Assembly: GCF_021726475.1 (NCBI RefSeq)
Contig: NZ_JAKJRU010000003.1
Span: 124,001-188,000 of the forward strand
Length of the DNA stretch: 64,000 bases
From: Pseudomonas oligotrophica
Lineage (GTDB): Bacteria > Pseudomonadota > Gammaproteobacteria > Pseudomonadales > Pseudomonadaceae
Direction of reading: 5' to 3'
The stretch's first letter is position 1; every line of letters starts with the position of its first letter. Positions 53,742 through 64,000 of this stretch are shown piece after piece. A program made the position numbers and the translations under genes. The notes under the pieces are model-generated. The model did no database searches. It was not told where the DNA came from and was given only the letters and a program-made list of their open reading frames with translations.

Positions 53742-54572
53742 ATGAGCATGCCGTTCTGCCTGGCTGACGGCGCGCCGGTTTCGCCGATCGGCCAGGGTAC
53801 CTGGCACATGGGCGAGCGCCGTGACCAGCGCGCGCGGGAAGTTGCCGCGCTGCGCCTGGGCATCGAGCTCGGCATGCAGCTGATCGACACCGCCGAGATG
53901 TACGGCGAGGGCGGTGCCGAGCAGGTGGTCGGCGAGGCGATCCGCGGCCGGCGCGAGCGCGTCTACCTGGTCAGCAAGGTCTATCCGCACAACGCCAGCC
54001 GGCGCGGCGTTGTCGAGGCCTGTGAGCGCAGCCTGCGCCGGCTGGATACCGATTGCCTCGACCTCTACCTGCTGCACTGGCGCGGCGGCTATCCGCTCGG
54101 CGAGACGGTGGAGGCGTTCGAACGGCTGCGCGAGGCGGGGCGGATCCGCGCCTGGGGCGTTTCCAACTTCGATGTGGCGGACCTCGAGGAGCTGCCGCCC
54201 GGCGCTGCCTGCGCCACCGACCAGGTGCTCTATAACCCGGCCGAGCGCGGCATCGAGTTCGACCTGCTGCCCTGGTGCCAGGCGCGCGGCATGTCGCTGA
54301 TGGCCTACTGCCCGCTGGGCCAGGGCGGTGCCTTGCTGCGCGCTCCGGCGCTGCTCGAGGTCGCCCGCCGCCACGGTGCGCAGCCGGCGCAGGTGGCGCT
54401 GGCCTGGGCGCTGCGCCAGCCAGGCGTGCGAGTGATCCCCAAGGCCAGCGACCCGCAGCACGTGCGCGCCAACGCACAGGCCGCCGACCTGCAGCTGGCG
54501 GCCGAGGACCTGGCGCTGCTCGACGCGGCCTTCGCGCCGCCGTGGCGCAAGGTGCCGCTGCAGATGGTCTGA
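53742..54572 (+). CDS. Aldo/keto reductase
   Basis: A 276-aa TIM-barrel NADPH oxidoreductase. The catalytic tetrad is visible as Asp49 and Tyr54 (LIDTAEMYGEG), Lys79 (VSKVYPHN) and His112 (YLLHWRG); cofactor-binding VIPKASDPQHVRAN follows. Similar to E. coli YdhF/YeaE-type reductases acting on small carbonyls. Start ATG 53742 has a poor ribosome site; ATG 53748 and GTG 53733 are alternatives. Confidence 0.88.
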   Translation: MSMPFCLADGAPVSPIGQGTWHMGERRDQRAREVAALRLGIELGMQLIDTAEMYGEGGAEQVVGEAIRGRRERVYLVSKVYPHNASRRGVVEACERSLRRLDTDCLDLYLLHWRGGYPLGETVEAFERLREAGRIRAWGVSNFDVADLEELPPGAACATDQVLYNPAERGIEFDLLPWCQARGMSLMAYCPLGQGGALLRAPALLEVARRHGAQPAQVALAWALRQPGVRVIPKASDPQHVRANAQAADLQLAAEDLALLDAAFAPPWRKVPLQMV

Positions 54573-54662
54573 GGCGCGACGGGCGACGGGCGACGGACGG
54601 GTTGAATGTTCACCGCCGACGGGCGGTCAGCTGAAGACAGCCGAACCGCAGGAGGACCCCCC

Positions 54663-55634
54663 ATGAACAACCCTTCGCTCGACGGCGCCGTGGTGGTGAT
54701 CACCGGCGCGTCCAGCGGCATCGGTCGCGCCGCGGCGCAGGCCTTCGCCGGGCGCGGTGCGCGCGTGGTGCTGGCGGCGCGCGACGCCCAGGCGCTGGAG
54801 GAGGTGGCCGCGCAGTGCCGCGTCGCCGGTGGCGAGGCGCTGGTGGTGCCGACCGATGTCGGCGTGGCCGACGAGGTGGAGCGCCTGGCCAGCGCGGCGG
54901 CCAAGTTCGGCCGCGGGCACATCGACGTGTGGATCAACAACGCCGGCATCGGCGCAGTCGGTGCCTTCGACGAGACGCCCCTCGAAGCCCACGAGCAGGT
55001 GGTGCAGACCGATCTGCTCGGCTACCTGCGCGGCGCCCATGCCGTCCTGCCGTATTTCAAGCAGCAGAGTGCCGGTGTGCTGATCAACACCCTGTCGGTT
55101 GGCAGCTGGATCGCGCAGCCCTACGCGGCGGCCTATTCGGCGAGCAAGTTCGGCCTGCGCGGGCTGACCCAGGCGCTGCGTGGCGAGCTGGCCCAGTGGC
55201 CGCACATCCACGTCTGCGACATCTACCCGGGCGTGATCGACACGCCGGGCTTTCGCGATGGCGCCAACTACACCGGTCGCCAACTGGTGCCGCCGCCGCC
55301 GCGTTACGATCCCGCCCGGGTCGCCGAGGCAATGCTGCGGCGCGCGCTGCGCCCGCGCGACAGTACCGCGGTGGGCGCGAGCGCCACGCTGCTGCGCATC
55401 GCCCATGCGCTGCTGCCGGGCTTCGACCGGTTCAACGGGCTGCTTACGGGCATGGCGCTGCGCCGCGCCGAGCCTGCGGCGAGTTCGTCGGGCAACCTGT
55501 TTGCGCCGCCGTCGGGCGAGCGCCGCGTCGACGGTGGCTGGCGTGCTGGCGAGCGGGTCGACAGCCGGCTGTTGCTGGCCGGCGGGTTGGCGCTCGGGGT
55601 GCTTGGCGCGCTGCTGTTGCGCCCGCGCCGCTGA
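54663..55634 (+). CDS. Short-chain dehydrogenase with C-terminal membrane anchor
   Basis: A 323-aa SDR. The Rossmann motif VVITGASSGIGRAAAQAF (10-27), NNAGIGAVG, YSASKFGLRG with the catalytic Tyr-Lys, and YPGVIDTPGF are clear. After about residue 265 it gains a non-SDR extension ending in a hydrophobic helix (LLLAGGLALGVLGALLLRPRR) that should anchor it in the inner membrane. GGAGG precedes ATG 54663. Substrate unknown. Confidence 0.86.
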   Translation: MNNPSLDGAVVVITGASSGIGRAAAQAFAGRGARVVLAARDAQALEEVAAQCRVAGGEALVVPTDVGVADEVERLASAAAKFGRGHIDVWINNAGIGAVGAFDETPLEAHEQVVQTDLLGYLRGAHAVLPYFKQQSAGVLINTLSVGSWIAQPYAAAYSASKFGLRGLTQALRGELAQWPHIHVCDIYPGVIDTPGFRDGANYTGRQLVPPPPRYDPARVAEAMLRRALRPRDSTAVGASATLLRIAHALLPGFDRFNGLLTGMALRRAEPAASSSGNLFAPPSGERRVDGGWRAGERVDSRLLLAGGLALGVLGALLLRPRR

Positions 55635-55643
55635 GCACGGGCG

Positions 55644-56570
55644 TCAGCGGGCCCGCGCGGCGGCGCTGACACCTTCGAGAGTGGCGAAGGAGGTGTCCTT
55701 GGCGGTCAGCAGGAAGTCGCGCATGAATGGTGAGTCGAGCATGTCGGCGCGGATCGCCGCATACAGCGTGGCGAACAGCCCGCGCTCGCCGAGGCGCTTG
55801 GCAGTGACGTAGCCGCGCGCGCTGTACTCGTGCAGCGCCCAGTTGGGGATGCAGCACACACCGCGGCCCGAGGCCACCAGCTGCATCATCATCACCGTCA
55901 GTTCCGAGGTGCGCACCTGCGCCGGCTCCACGTCGGCCGGCTCGAGGAAGCGGGTGAAGATGTCCAGCCGGTCGCGTTCGACCGGATAGGTGATCAGCGT
56001 TTCGCTGGCCAGGTCCTGCGGCTGGACATAGGCGCGGCTGGCCAGCGGGTGCTGGTTGGCCACCGCGAGCAGGGCTTCGTAGGTGAACAGCGGTACGTAG
56101 GTGATGCCCGGCAGCTCCACCGGATCGGAAGTGACCACCAGGTCGAGATCACCACGCGCCAGTGCCGGCAGCGGCGCGAAGGAAAAGCCCGAGGCCAGGT
56201 CCAACTCGACTTCCGGCCAGGCGTCGCGAAACTGGTCAATGGTCGGCATCAGCCACTGGAAGCAGCTGTGGCATTCGATCGCCATGTGCAGGCGCCCGGC
56301 CGTGCCGCCGGCCAGCCGCGCCAGGTCGCGCTCGGCACTGCGCAGTTGCGGCAGCAGCGAGTCGGCCAGCTGCAGCAGGCGCAGCCCGGCGCTGGTGAAG
56401 CGCACCGGGCGGGTCTTGCGTACGAACAGCTGGAGGCCGAGCCGCTCCTCGAGCTCCTTGAACTGGTGGCTCAGTGCCGACTGCGTCAGGTGCAGCCGCT
56501 CGGCGGCCTCGACCAGGCTGTCGGTTTCGCGCAGTGCATGAAGCGTCTTCAGGTGGCGGATCTCGAGCAT
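55644..56570 (-). CDS. metR: LysR-family regulator MetR
   Basis: Activator of metE responding to homocysteine. The 308-aa protein has HTH SLVEAAERLHLTQSALSHQF, and effector-domain signatures IECHSCFQWLMPTIDQFR and VASGRGVCCIPNWAL, typical of MetR. ATG 56570 begins MLEIRHLKTLHALRE; the 28-codon extension is discarded. Divergent from metE with a MetR-box candidate between them. Confidence 0.92.
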   Translation of the reverse strand: MLEIRHLKTLHALRETDSLVEAAERLHLTQSALSHQFKELEERLGLQLFVRKTRPVRFTSAGLRLLQLADSLLPQLRSAERDLARLAGGTAGRLHMAIECHSCFQWLMPTIDQFRDAWPEVELDLASGFSFAPLPALARGDLDLVVTSDPVELPGITYVPLFTYEALLAVANQHPLASRAYVQPQDLASETLITYPVERDRLDIFTRFLEPADVEPAQVRTSELTVMMMQLVASGRGVCCIPNWALHEYSARGYVTAKRLGERGLFATLYAAIRADMLDSPFMRDFLLTAKDTSFATLEGVSAAARAR

Positions 56571-56748
56571 CGTGGGGCGGTCCTTGCGGTGCGCAGTCGA
56601 CGGGGCGTGGCCCGGGCCACTCGCCCGGGTGGCCGCGACATGAGCGCGGCTCAACGAGGCGAGAGTGTGTCGCAGCCCGGGCGGGCTGTCGAGGGGCCTT
56701 CGCCGGGCCTGCTTTCATGAGCAATATCGAAGATAAACTTTAGATACT

Positions 56749-56761
56749 TGAGTTTGTTTCA
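56749..56761. promoter_or_regulatory. Candidate MetR box
   Basis: TGAGTTTGTTTCA matches the MetR consensus TGAA-N5-TTCA with one mismatch. It lies 58 bp before the metE start in the metR-metE gap. Confidence 0.5.
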
Positions 56762-56818
56762 GTTTCTGCGCCCCCGGACAATGACCGTCATTCATCTGGA
56801 CGGACTTGGAGAAAGGTC

Positions 56819-59119
56819 ATGGTGGTTGCGCACTCACTGGGTTTCCCGCGGATCGGTCGGGACCGCGAGCTGAAGAAGGCGCTGGAAAGCTACTGGAAGG
56901 GCGAGCTGGACGAAGCCGGCCTGCGCCAGGTGGGGCGCGAGCTGCGCGCCGCGCACTGGCAGCTGCAGGCCGAGGCCGGGCTGGATCTGCTGCCGGTCGG
57001 CGACTTCGCCTGGTACGACGGCGTGCTGACCCATTCGTTGATGTTCGGCGTGATCCCCGAGCGCTTCCGCCCGGCCGCCGGCAAGCCGGGCCTGGACACG
57101 CTGTTCGCCATGGCCCGCGGCGTTTCCGGACGCTGCTGCGGCGGCGGTGCGCAGGCGCAGGAAATGACCAAGTGGTTTGATACCAACTATCACTACCTGG
57201 TCCCCGAGTTCAGCGCCGAACAACGCTTCGAACTGGCCTGGGAGCAGCTGTTCGAGGAAGTCGACGAGGCGCTGGCGCTGGGCCACCGGGTCAAACCGGT
57301 GGTCATCGGCCCGCTGACCTACCTGTGGCTGGGCAAGGTGCGCGGCGGCGAGGCGTTCGATCGGCTCGACCTGCTCGAACGCCTGCTGCCGCTCTATGGC
57401 CAGGTGTTCGAGCGACTGGCCGGGCAGGGCGTGGAATGGGTGCAGATCGACGAGCCGATTCTCGCCCTCGATCTGCCGCAGGCCTGGAAGAACGCCTTCG
57501 AGCGTGGCTACAACCTGCTGCAGCGGACGCCGCTGAAGAAGCTGGTGGCGACCTACTTCGGCGGCCTGGAGGACAACCTCGGGCTCGCCGCGGCGCTGCC
57601 GGTGGACGGCCTGCACATCGACCTGGTGCGTGCGCCGGAGCAGTACCCGCTGATCCTCGACTGGTTGCCGGCCTACAAGGTGCTCTCGCTCGGCGTGGTC
57701 GACGGGCGCAATGTCTGGGCCTGCGATCTGGAGCGCACCCTCGCGCTGCTGCGCGAGGCGCATGCCCGGCTGGGCGAGCGCCTGTGGGTGGCGCCGTCCT
57801 GCTCGCTGCTGCACAGCCCGGTGGACCTGGCGCGCGAGCAACAGCTGGACGAGGAACTGCGCAGCTGGCTGGCCTTCGCCGTGCAGAAGTGCGCGGAAGT
57901 GGCCGTGCTCCGGCAGGCGCTGCTGCAGCCCGAGGCCGCCGCGGTGCAGGCAGCGCTGGACCGCAGCCGCCGCGTGCAGGCCGGTCGCGCGGCGTCCAGC
58001 CGGATCCATCGTCCAGAGGTACAGGCGCGCCTGCAGGCGATCCAGCCGGGCGATCAGCGGCGCGCCTCGCCGTTCGCCACGCGCATCGAGCTGCAACGCG
58101 AGCGGCTGCAGCTGCCGCCGTTCCCCACGACCACCATCGGTTCCTTCCCGCAGACCGCGGCGATCCGCCTGGCGCGCCAGGCCTACCGCCAGGGCAAGCT
58201 CTCGGCCGGCGACTACACCGAGGCCATGCAGGCCGAGATCCGCCATGCCGTGGCCATCCAGGAGCAACTGGGGCTGGACGTGCTGGTGCACGGCGAGGCC
58301 GAGCGCAACGACATGGTCGAGTACTTCGCCGAACAGCTCGACGGCTATGCCTTCACCCGCTTCGGCTGGGTGCAGAGCTACGGCTCGCGCTGCGTCAAGC
58401 CGGCGATCATCTACGGCGACCTGAGCCGCCCGGCGCCGATGACGCTGGACTGGATCCGCTACGCCCAGCAGCAGACCGGCAAGGTCATGAAGGGCATGCT
58501 GACCGGCCCGGTGACCATGCTGATGTGGTCCTTCCCGCGCGAGGACATCAGCCGCGAGGAACAGGCGCGGCAGCTGGCGCTGGCGATCCGCGACGAGGTC
58601 TGCGACCTGGAGGCGGCCGGCATTCGCATCGTGCAGATCGACGAGGCGGCCTTCCGCGAGGGGCTGCCGCTACGCCGGGCGCACTGGCAGGGCTACCTGG
58701 ACTGGGCGGTGAAGGCCTTCGGCCTGTGCGCCAGCGGCGTGCGCGACGAAACGCAGATCCACACGCACATGTGCTACAGCGAGTTCAACGACGTGATCGA
58801 GGCCATCGCGGCGATGGATGCCGACGTCATCACCATCGAGACCTCGCGCTCGCAGATGGAGCTGCTCGAAGCCTTCCGTGCCTTCGACTACCCCAACGAC
58901 ATCGGCCCGGGCGTCTACGACATCCATTCGCCGCGGGTGCCGACGGTCGAGGAGATGGTCGCGCTGCTGGAGCGGGCCGCCGAGCGGATTCCAGCCGAGC
59001 GGCTGTGGGTCAACCCCGACTGCGGGCTGAAGACCCGCGGCTGGGTGGAGACCGAGGCCGCGCTGGTGAACATGGTCGCCGCGGCGCGGCGCCTGCGCGG
59101 CCGCAGCCTGCGCGCCTGA
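56819..59119 (+). CDS. metE: Cobalamin-independent methionine synthase
   Basis: Transfers methyl from 5-methyltetrahydropteroyl-triglutamate to homocysteine. The 766-aa protein has the duplicated MetE barrel: N-terminal [20 protein letters not shown] and C-terminal zinc site His650 and Cys652 in [14 protein letters not shown] and Cys735 in [11 protein letters not shown], matching E. coli His641/Cys643/Cys726. [10 protein letters not shown] starts the second half. ATG 56819 with AAAGG. Its last codons form one arm of a palindrome shared with glpD. Confidence 0.96.
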   Translation: MVVAHSLGFPRIGRDRELKKALESYWKGELDEAGLRQVGRELRAAHWQLQAEAGLDLLPVGDFAWYDGVLTHSLMFGVIPERFRPAAGKPGLDTLFAMARGVSGRCCGGGAQAQEMTKWFDTNYHYLVPEFSAEQRFELAWEQLFEEVDEALALGHRVKPVVIGPLTYLWLGKVRGGEAFDRLDLLERLLPLYGQVFERLAGQGVEWVQIDEPILALDLPQAWKNAFERGYNLLQRTPLKKLVATYFGGLEDNLGLAAALPVDGLHIDLVRAPEQYPLILDWLPAYKVLSLGVVDGRNVWACDLERTLALLREAHARLGERLWVAPSCSLLHSPVDLAREQQLDEELRSWLAFAVQKCAEVAVLRQALLQPEAAAVQAALDRSRRVQAGRAASSRIHRPEVQARLQAIQPGDQRRASPFATRIELQRERLQLPPFPTTTIGSFPQTAAIRLARQAYRQGKLSAGDYTEAMQAEIRHAVAIQEQLGLDVLVHGEAERNDMVEYFAEQLDGYAFTRFGWVQSYGSRCVKPAIIYGDLSRPAPMTLDWIRYAQQQTGKVMKGMLTGPVTMLMWSFPREDISREEQARQLALAIRDEVCDLEAAGIRIVQIDEAAFREGLPLRRAHWQGYLDWAVKAFGLCASGVRDETQIHTHMCYSEFNDVIEAIAAMDADVITIETSRSQMELLEAFRAFDYPNDIGPGVYDIHSPRVPTVEEMVALLERAAERIPAERLWVNPDCGLKTRGWVETEAALVNMVAAARRLRGRSLRA

Positions 59120-59146
59120 GCCTGGCCTCAGGCGCGCAGGCTGCGG
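59101..59146. terminator. 20-bp perfect palindrome spanning the ends of metE and glpD
   Basis: CCGCAGCCTGCGCGCCTGAG (59101-59120) is repeated inverted at 59127-59146 with a 6-base loop. Both arms lie within coding sequence: metE ends ...RSLRA-stop and, on the other strand, glpD also ends ...RSLRA-stop with identical codons. The hairpin probably acts as a bidirectional transcription stop or mRNA 3' protector; there is no T-run. Confidence 0.75.
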
Positions 59147-60672
59147 TCGAATACCACCAGGTGCTCGGCGGTCTGGCGCTCGAGGTAGCGCTGCAGGCGG
59201 GCGCGGCCTTCGTCGTCCAGGTTCAGGCCGAGCTTGCTGCGGCGCCAGAGGATGTCCTCGGCGCTCAGCGCCCATTCCTCGGCCATCAGGTAGTCGACCT
59301 CGCGGGCGTGCAGGCCGGCGCCGAAGTGCTCGCCGAGCCCCTGCGGCCCGGCGACGTGCTTGAGCAGCAGCCAGGCGCGGCTGCCGTAGCTCCTGGCCCA
59401 GCGCGTGGCAAGCGCCTCGTCGAGCCAGGGATGCGCGACGCACAGGGCCTCGCTCAGCTCGCGTACGCTGCTCATGTCCTCGCCGCCGGGCAGCGGCGCG
59501 TCGTGGGTCCAGGCCGGGCGGAGTTGGGTGAACCAGGGTGCGAGTTCGGTGAGCGCCGCCTCGGCCAGCTTGCGGTAGGTGGTCAGCTTGCCGCCGAACA
59601 CCGACAGCAGGGGCGCGCCGTGGGCCTGCCGCGTCAGGGCGAGGGTGTAGTCGCGGGTGACCGCGGCCGGCTCCTGCGCCTCGTCGTCGCACAACGGCCG
59701 GACCCCGGCATAGGTGTGGCAGATGTCGCTGCGCTGCAGCGGCCGGGCGAAGTGCTCGTTGACCGCCGCCAGCAGGTAGTCGATCTCCGCGTCGGTCACC
59801 GCGACGCTGGCCGGGTCGCCGGTGTACTCGCGGTCGGTGGTGCCGATCAGGGTGAAGCGCTCCAGGTAGGGAATGACGAACACCACCCGGCGGTCGCAGT
59901 TCTGCAGGATGTAGGCGTGCTCGCCTTCGTAGAGCCGCGGCACGATCAGGTGGCTGCCCTGGATCAGGCGGATGTCGTGTGGCGAGGGCAGGTGCAGGTC
60001 GTCCTCGATGAAGCGCGCGACCCAGGGGCCGGTGGCATTGACCAGCGCGCGGGCACGGACCGAATAGCGGCTGCCGTCGGCGCGCTCCAGATGCAAATGC
60101 CAGAGGCCCTTGCTGCTGCGAGCGCTCAGGCAGCGGGTGCGGGTATGCACGTGGGCGCCGTGCTCGCGCGCGGCGATGGCATTGACCACTACCAGGCGGG
60201 CGTCGTCGACCCAGCAGTCGGAGTACTCGAAGCCGTGGTCGATCTCGGCCTTCAGCGGGCTGTCGGCGCCGAAGCGCAGGCTGCGCGAAGGCGCCAGGCG
60301 CTCGCGCCGGCCGAGGTGGTCGTAGAGGAACAGCCCGGTGCGGATCACCCAGGATGGCCGCAGGTGCGGGCGGTAGGGCAGGATGAAGCGCAGCGGCGCG
60401 ACCAGGTGCGGTGCCTTGTTCAGCAGCACTTCGCGTTCGGCTAGCGCCTCGCGCACCAGGCGCAGTTCGTAGTGCTCCAGGTAGCGCAGGCCGCCGTGCA
60501 CCAGCTTGCTGCTTGCCGACGAGGTGTGCTGGGCCAGGTCGCCCTGCTCGCAAAGGAACACACCGAGGCCGCGGCCGGCGGCATCGGCGGCGATCCCCAC
60601 GCCATTGATGCCGCCACCGATCACGGCCAGGTCGTAGACCTCGGCCACCGGGGCGAGAAGCGTGTGCTGCAT
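59128..60672 (-). CDS. glpD: Aerobic glycerol-3-phosphate dehydrogenase
   Basis: Membrane-associated flavoenzyme oxidising sn-glycerol 3-phosphate to DHAP with quinone. The 514-aa protein has FAD motif YDLAVIGGGINGVGIAADAA, the family signature SSASSKLVHGGLRYLE, NATGPWVARF, and IGTTDREYTGDP; the C-terminal cap (SALSAEDILWRRSKLGL-like) completes GlpD. AGAGGTGG precedes ATG 60672. No glpFKR genes are adjacent, so it is separated from the usual glycerol cluster. Confidence 0.94.
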   Translation of the reverse strand: MQHTLLAPVAEVYDLAVIGGGINGVGIAADAAGRGLGVFLCEQGDLAQHTSSASSKLVHGGLRYLEHYELRLVREALAEREVLLNKAPHLVAPLRFILPYRPHLRPSWVIRTGLFLYDHLGRRERLAPSRSLRFGADSPLKAEIDHGFEYSDCWVDDARLVVVNAIAAREHGAHVHTRTRCLSARSSKGLWHLHLERADGSRYSVRARALVNATGPWVARFIEDDLHLPSPHDIRLIQGSHLIVPRLYEGEHAYILQNCDRRVVFVIPYLERFTLIGTTDREYTGDPASVAVTDAEIDYLLAAVNEHFARPLQRSDICHTYAGVRPLCDDEAQEPAAVTRDYTLALTRQAHGAPLLSVFGGKLTTYRKLAEAALTELAPWFTQLRPAWTHDAPLPGGEDMSSVRELSEALCVAHPWLDEALATRWARSYGSRAWLLLKHVAGPQGLGEHFGAGLHAREVDYLMAEEWALSAEDILWRRSKLGLNLDDEGRARLQRYLERQTAEHLVVFDRSLRA

Positions 60673-60774
60673 GTCTGTCCACCTCTTGTCCGATGTCGCG
60701 GTCCGGCCTGGCTCGACGCCGTTTCGCCCAGCGCCTAAGGTAGCGGCATTTCACCCTGTGGATCATTACAGAAG

Positions 60775-61245
60775 ATGACACCGGCCATCGACCTGCTGAA
60801 AAAGAAAGGTGCCGCGCACCGCGTGCTCAGTTACCAGCACGACCCCAAATCCGCGTCCTACGGGTTGGAGGCGGCCGAGAAGCTCGGCCTCGACCCGGCG
60901 CGGGTGTTCAAGACGCTGCTGGCCTGCAGCGAGCGCAACGAACTGGTGGTGGCGGTGGTGCCGGTGGCCGGCACGCTGGATCTCAAGGCGCTGGCCCAGG
61001 CTGCCGGGGCGAAGAAGATGGAGATGGCCGATCCGCAGGCGGCGCAGCGTGCCACCGGCTACCTGGTCGGCGGCATCAGCCCGCTGGGGCAGAAGAAACG
61101 CCTACGCACCTTCATCGATGCATCGGCGCGCCAGCAGCCGACGATCCACGTCAGCGCCGGCCGCCGCGGGCTGGAACTGGAGCTGGCCGCCGAGGTGCTG
61201 GCCGAGCACAGCGGTGCGCAGTTCGCCGACATCGGCCGGGGCTGA
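60775..61245 (+). CDS. YbaK-type aminoacyl-tRNA deacylase
   Basis: A 156-aa trans-editing protein of the YbaK/EbsC family that hydrolyses misacylated tRNA, in YbaK's case Cys-tRNA(Pro). Visible: GLEAAEKLGLDPARVFKTLL with the conserved Lys, VVPVAGTLDLKALAQA and GYLVGGISPLGQKKRLRTF. ATG 60775. Divergent from glpD; convergent with mltF with only 8 bp between stops. Confidence 0.9.
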   Translation: MTPAIDLLKKKGAAHRVLSYQHDPKSASYGLEAAEKLGLDPARVFKTLLACSERNELVVAVVPVAGTLDLKALAQAAGAKKMEMADPQAAQRATGYLVGGISPLGQKKRLRTFIDASARQQPTIHVSAGRRGLELELAAEVLAEHSGAQFADIGRG

Positions 61246-61253
61246 ACGGCGCC

Positions 61254-63151
<1,898 letters not shown>

Positions 63152-63206
63152 GCTGGCGGCGGCGCCGGGGCTAAGCTCTGCCGACCATCCATTGGCGGAG
63201 CCGGCC

Positions 63207-64000
63207 ATGCACGAAATCATCCTGCACCACTATCCCACCTCGCCGTTCGCCGAGAAGGCGCGCCTGCTGCTGGGCTTCAAGCAGCTATCCTGGCGCTCGG
63301 TGGGCATCCCGCCGATCATGCCCAAGCCGGACCTGACCGCGCTCACCGGCGGCTACCGACGCACGCCGGTGCTGCAGATCGGCGCCGACATCTATTGCGA
63401 CACCGCGCTGATCGCCCGTCGCCTGGAGGCGGAGAAGGCCACTCCGGCGCTGCTGCCCGACGGCCAGGAATTCGTCGTCGCGGCGCTGGCGCAGTGGGCC
63501 GACACGGTGCTGTTCCTCAACGCCGTGACGCTGATGTTCCAGCCCGAATCCATGGCCCTGCGCTTTGCCCAGGTGCCCGCCGAGTTCGCCGAGAAGTTCG
63601 GCAAGGACCGCGCCCAGCTGTTCGGCAGCGGCTCGGTGCGCCGCGTGCCGCTGGAGCAGGCGAAGAACGACTGGCCGACCTTCATGGCCCGGTTGCAGCA
63701 GCAGCTGGCGCGCGACGAGGGCGAGTTCCTGTTTGGCGCGGCGCCGACCCTGGCGGACTTCGCGGTGGCGCCCTGCCTGTGGTTCCTGCGTGCCACGCCG
63801 GTGACCTCGCCGCTGGTCGACGACTACCCCGAGGTCGCGGCCTGGCTGGACAAGGTGCTGGCGGTCGGGCATGGCTCGTTCAGCGAGCTGGCGTCGGCCG
63901 ACGCGGTGCAACTGGCCGCCCAGGCGAGCCCGGCGGCGCTGCCCGACGAGCCGTTCTGCGAGCCCAACGGCTTCAGCCGCGGCCAGCGGGTGGCGGTGGC
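63207..64000 (+). CDS. Glutathione S-transferase family protein (partial)
   Basis: The frame from ATG 63207 (GGAG upstream) runs to the window end without a stop, giving 264 codons. The N-terminal thioredoxin-like domain reads ILHHYPTSPFAEKARLLLGF, RRTPVLQIGADIYCDTALIARRL (the cis-Pro and the Asp-Thr of the glutathione site), and the helical domain contains LFGAAPTLADFAVAPCLWFL. The tail beyond residue 235 is longer than a plain GST, so an added C-terminal domain is possible. Confidence 0.87.
   Translation, partial: MHEIILHHYPTSPFAEKARLLLGFKQLSWRSVGIPPIMPKPDLTALTGGYRRTPVLQIGADIYCDTALIARRLEAEKATPALLPDGQEFVVAALAQWADTVLFLNAVTLMFQPESMALRFAQVPAEFAEKFGKDRAQLFGSGSVRRVPLEQAKNDWPTFMARLQQQLARDEGEFLFGAAPTLADFAVAPCLWFLRATPVTSPLVDDYPEVAAWLDKVLAVGHGSFSELASADAVQLAAQASPAALPDEPFCEPNGFSRGQRVAV

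Noticed and set aside
57325-60444. 1039-codon open frame on the plus strand across metE and glpD
   Set aside because: Out-of-frame shadow of metE running on antisense to glpD; low-complexity Ala/Gly/Arg composition.

Overview
The window is high-GC DNA from a member of the Pseudomonadaceae, most like the Pseudomonas/Stutzerimonas group. The grounds are the gene set and order (a complete oxidative purine route ordered much as in Pseudomonas), RutR/LysR/FadR-type regulators, an orphan VgrG cassette, and two families of REP palindromes with a REP-associated transposase. Nothing was searched or computed beyond reading; family calls rest on motifs, length and context. No tRNA, rRNA or CRISPR was seen.

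Positions 1-35,000 are mainly a purine catabolism island. GuaD makes xanthine from guanine, XdhABC makes urate, and an 8-oxoguanine deaminase feeds urate directly. PuuD oxidises urate, UraH and UraD take it to allantoin, PuuE opens allantoin, Alc and AllA release urea and glyoxylate, and Gcl (left edge) condenses glyoxylate into tartronate semialdehyde. Import and sensing appear built in: an NCS2 (AzgA-type) permease, a Tsx-like outer membrane channel, a small periplasmic binding protein and a dCache chemoreceptor. Two operator families tie these together by eye: a TTGTATACAA-type palindrome (candidate site of the FadR-type regulator at 22,821) and a TTGACY-N4-RGTCAR palindrome (RutR/TetR type). 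Unrelated genes are interleaved: exonuclease III, a GAF-EAL phosphodiesterase, a K+/H+ antiporter, a P-type ATPase, a LysE exporter and a zinc ABC transporter with its own Zur box.

Positions 34,500-41,000 hold a REP array beside its RAYT transposase, two short-chain dehydrogenases, a SAM methyltransferase, an ABC1/UbiB-like kinase and a secreted SGNH hydrolase. Positions 41,175-46,980 are a type VI secretion cargo cassette: VgrG, DUF4123 adaptor, a lipoprotein (candidate immunity protein) and a class 3 lipase effector. They are translationally coupled in part and partly AT-richer than the surroundings.

Positions 47,000-64,000 are mixed chromosomal genes: a SAM methyltransferase, a retropepsin-like protein, a DUF305 protein, a RutR-like regulator, a truncated acetyltransferase remnant, a csgDEFG curli secretion operon without curlin genes, a second LysE exporter, an aldo/keto reductase and an SDR. 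Then come metR/metE, glpD (sharing a 20-bp palindrome with the end of metE), a YbaK-type deacylase, mltF, a GIY-YIG protein and a glutathione S-transferase cut by the window end.
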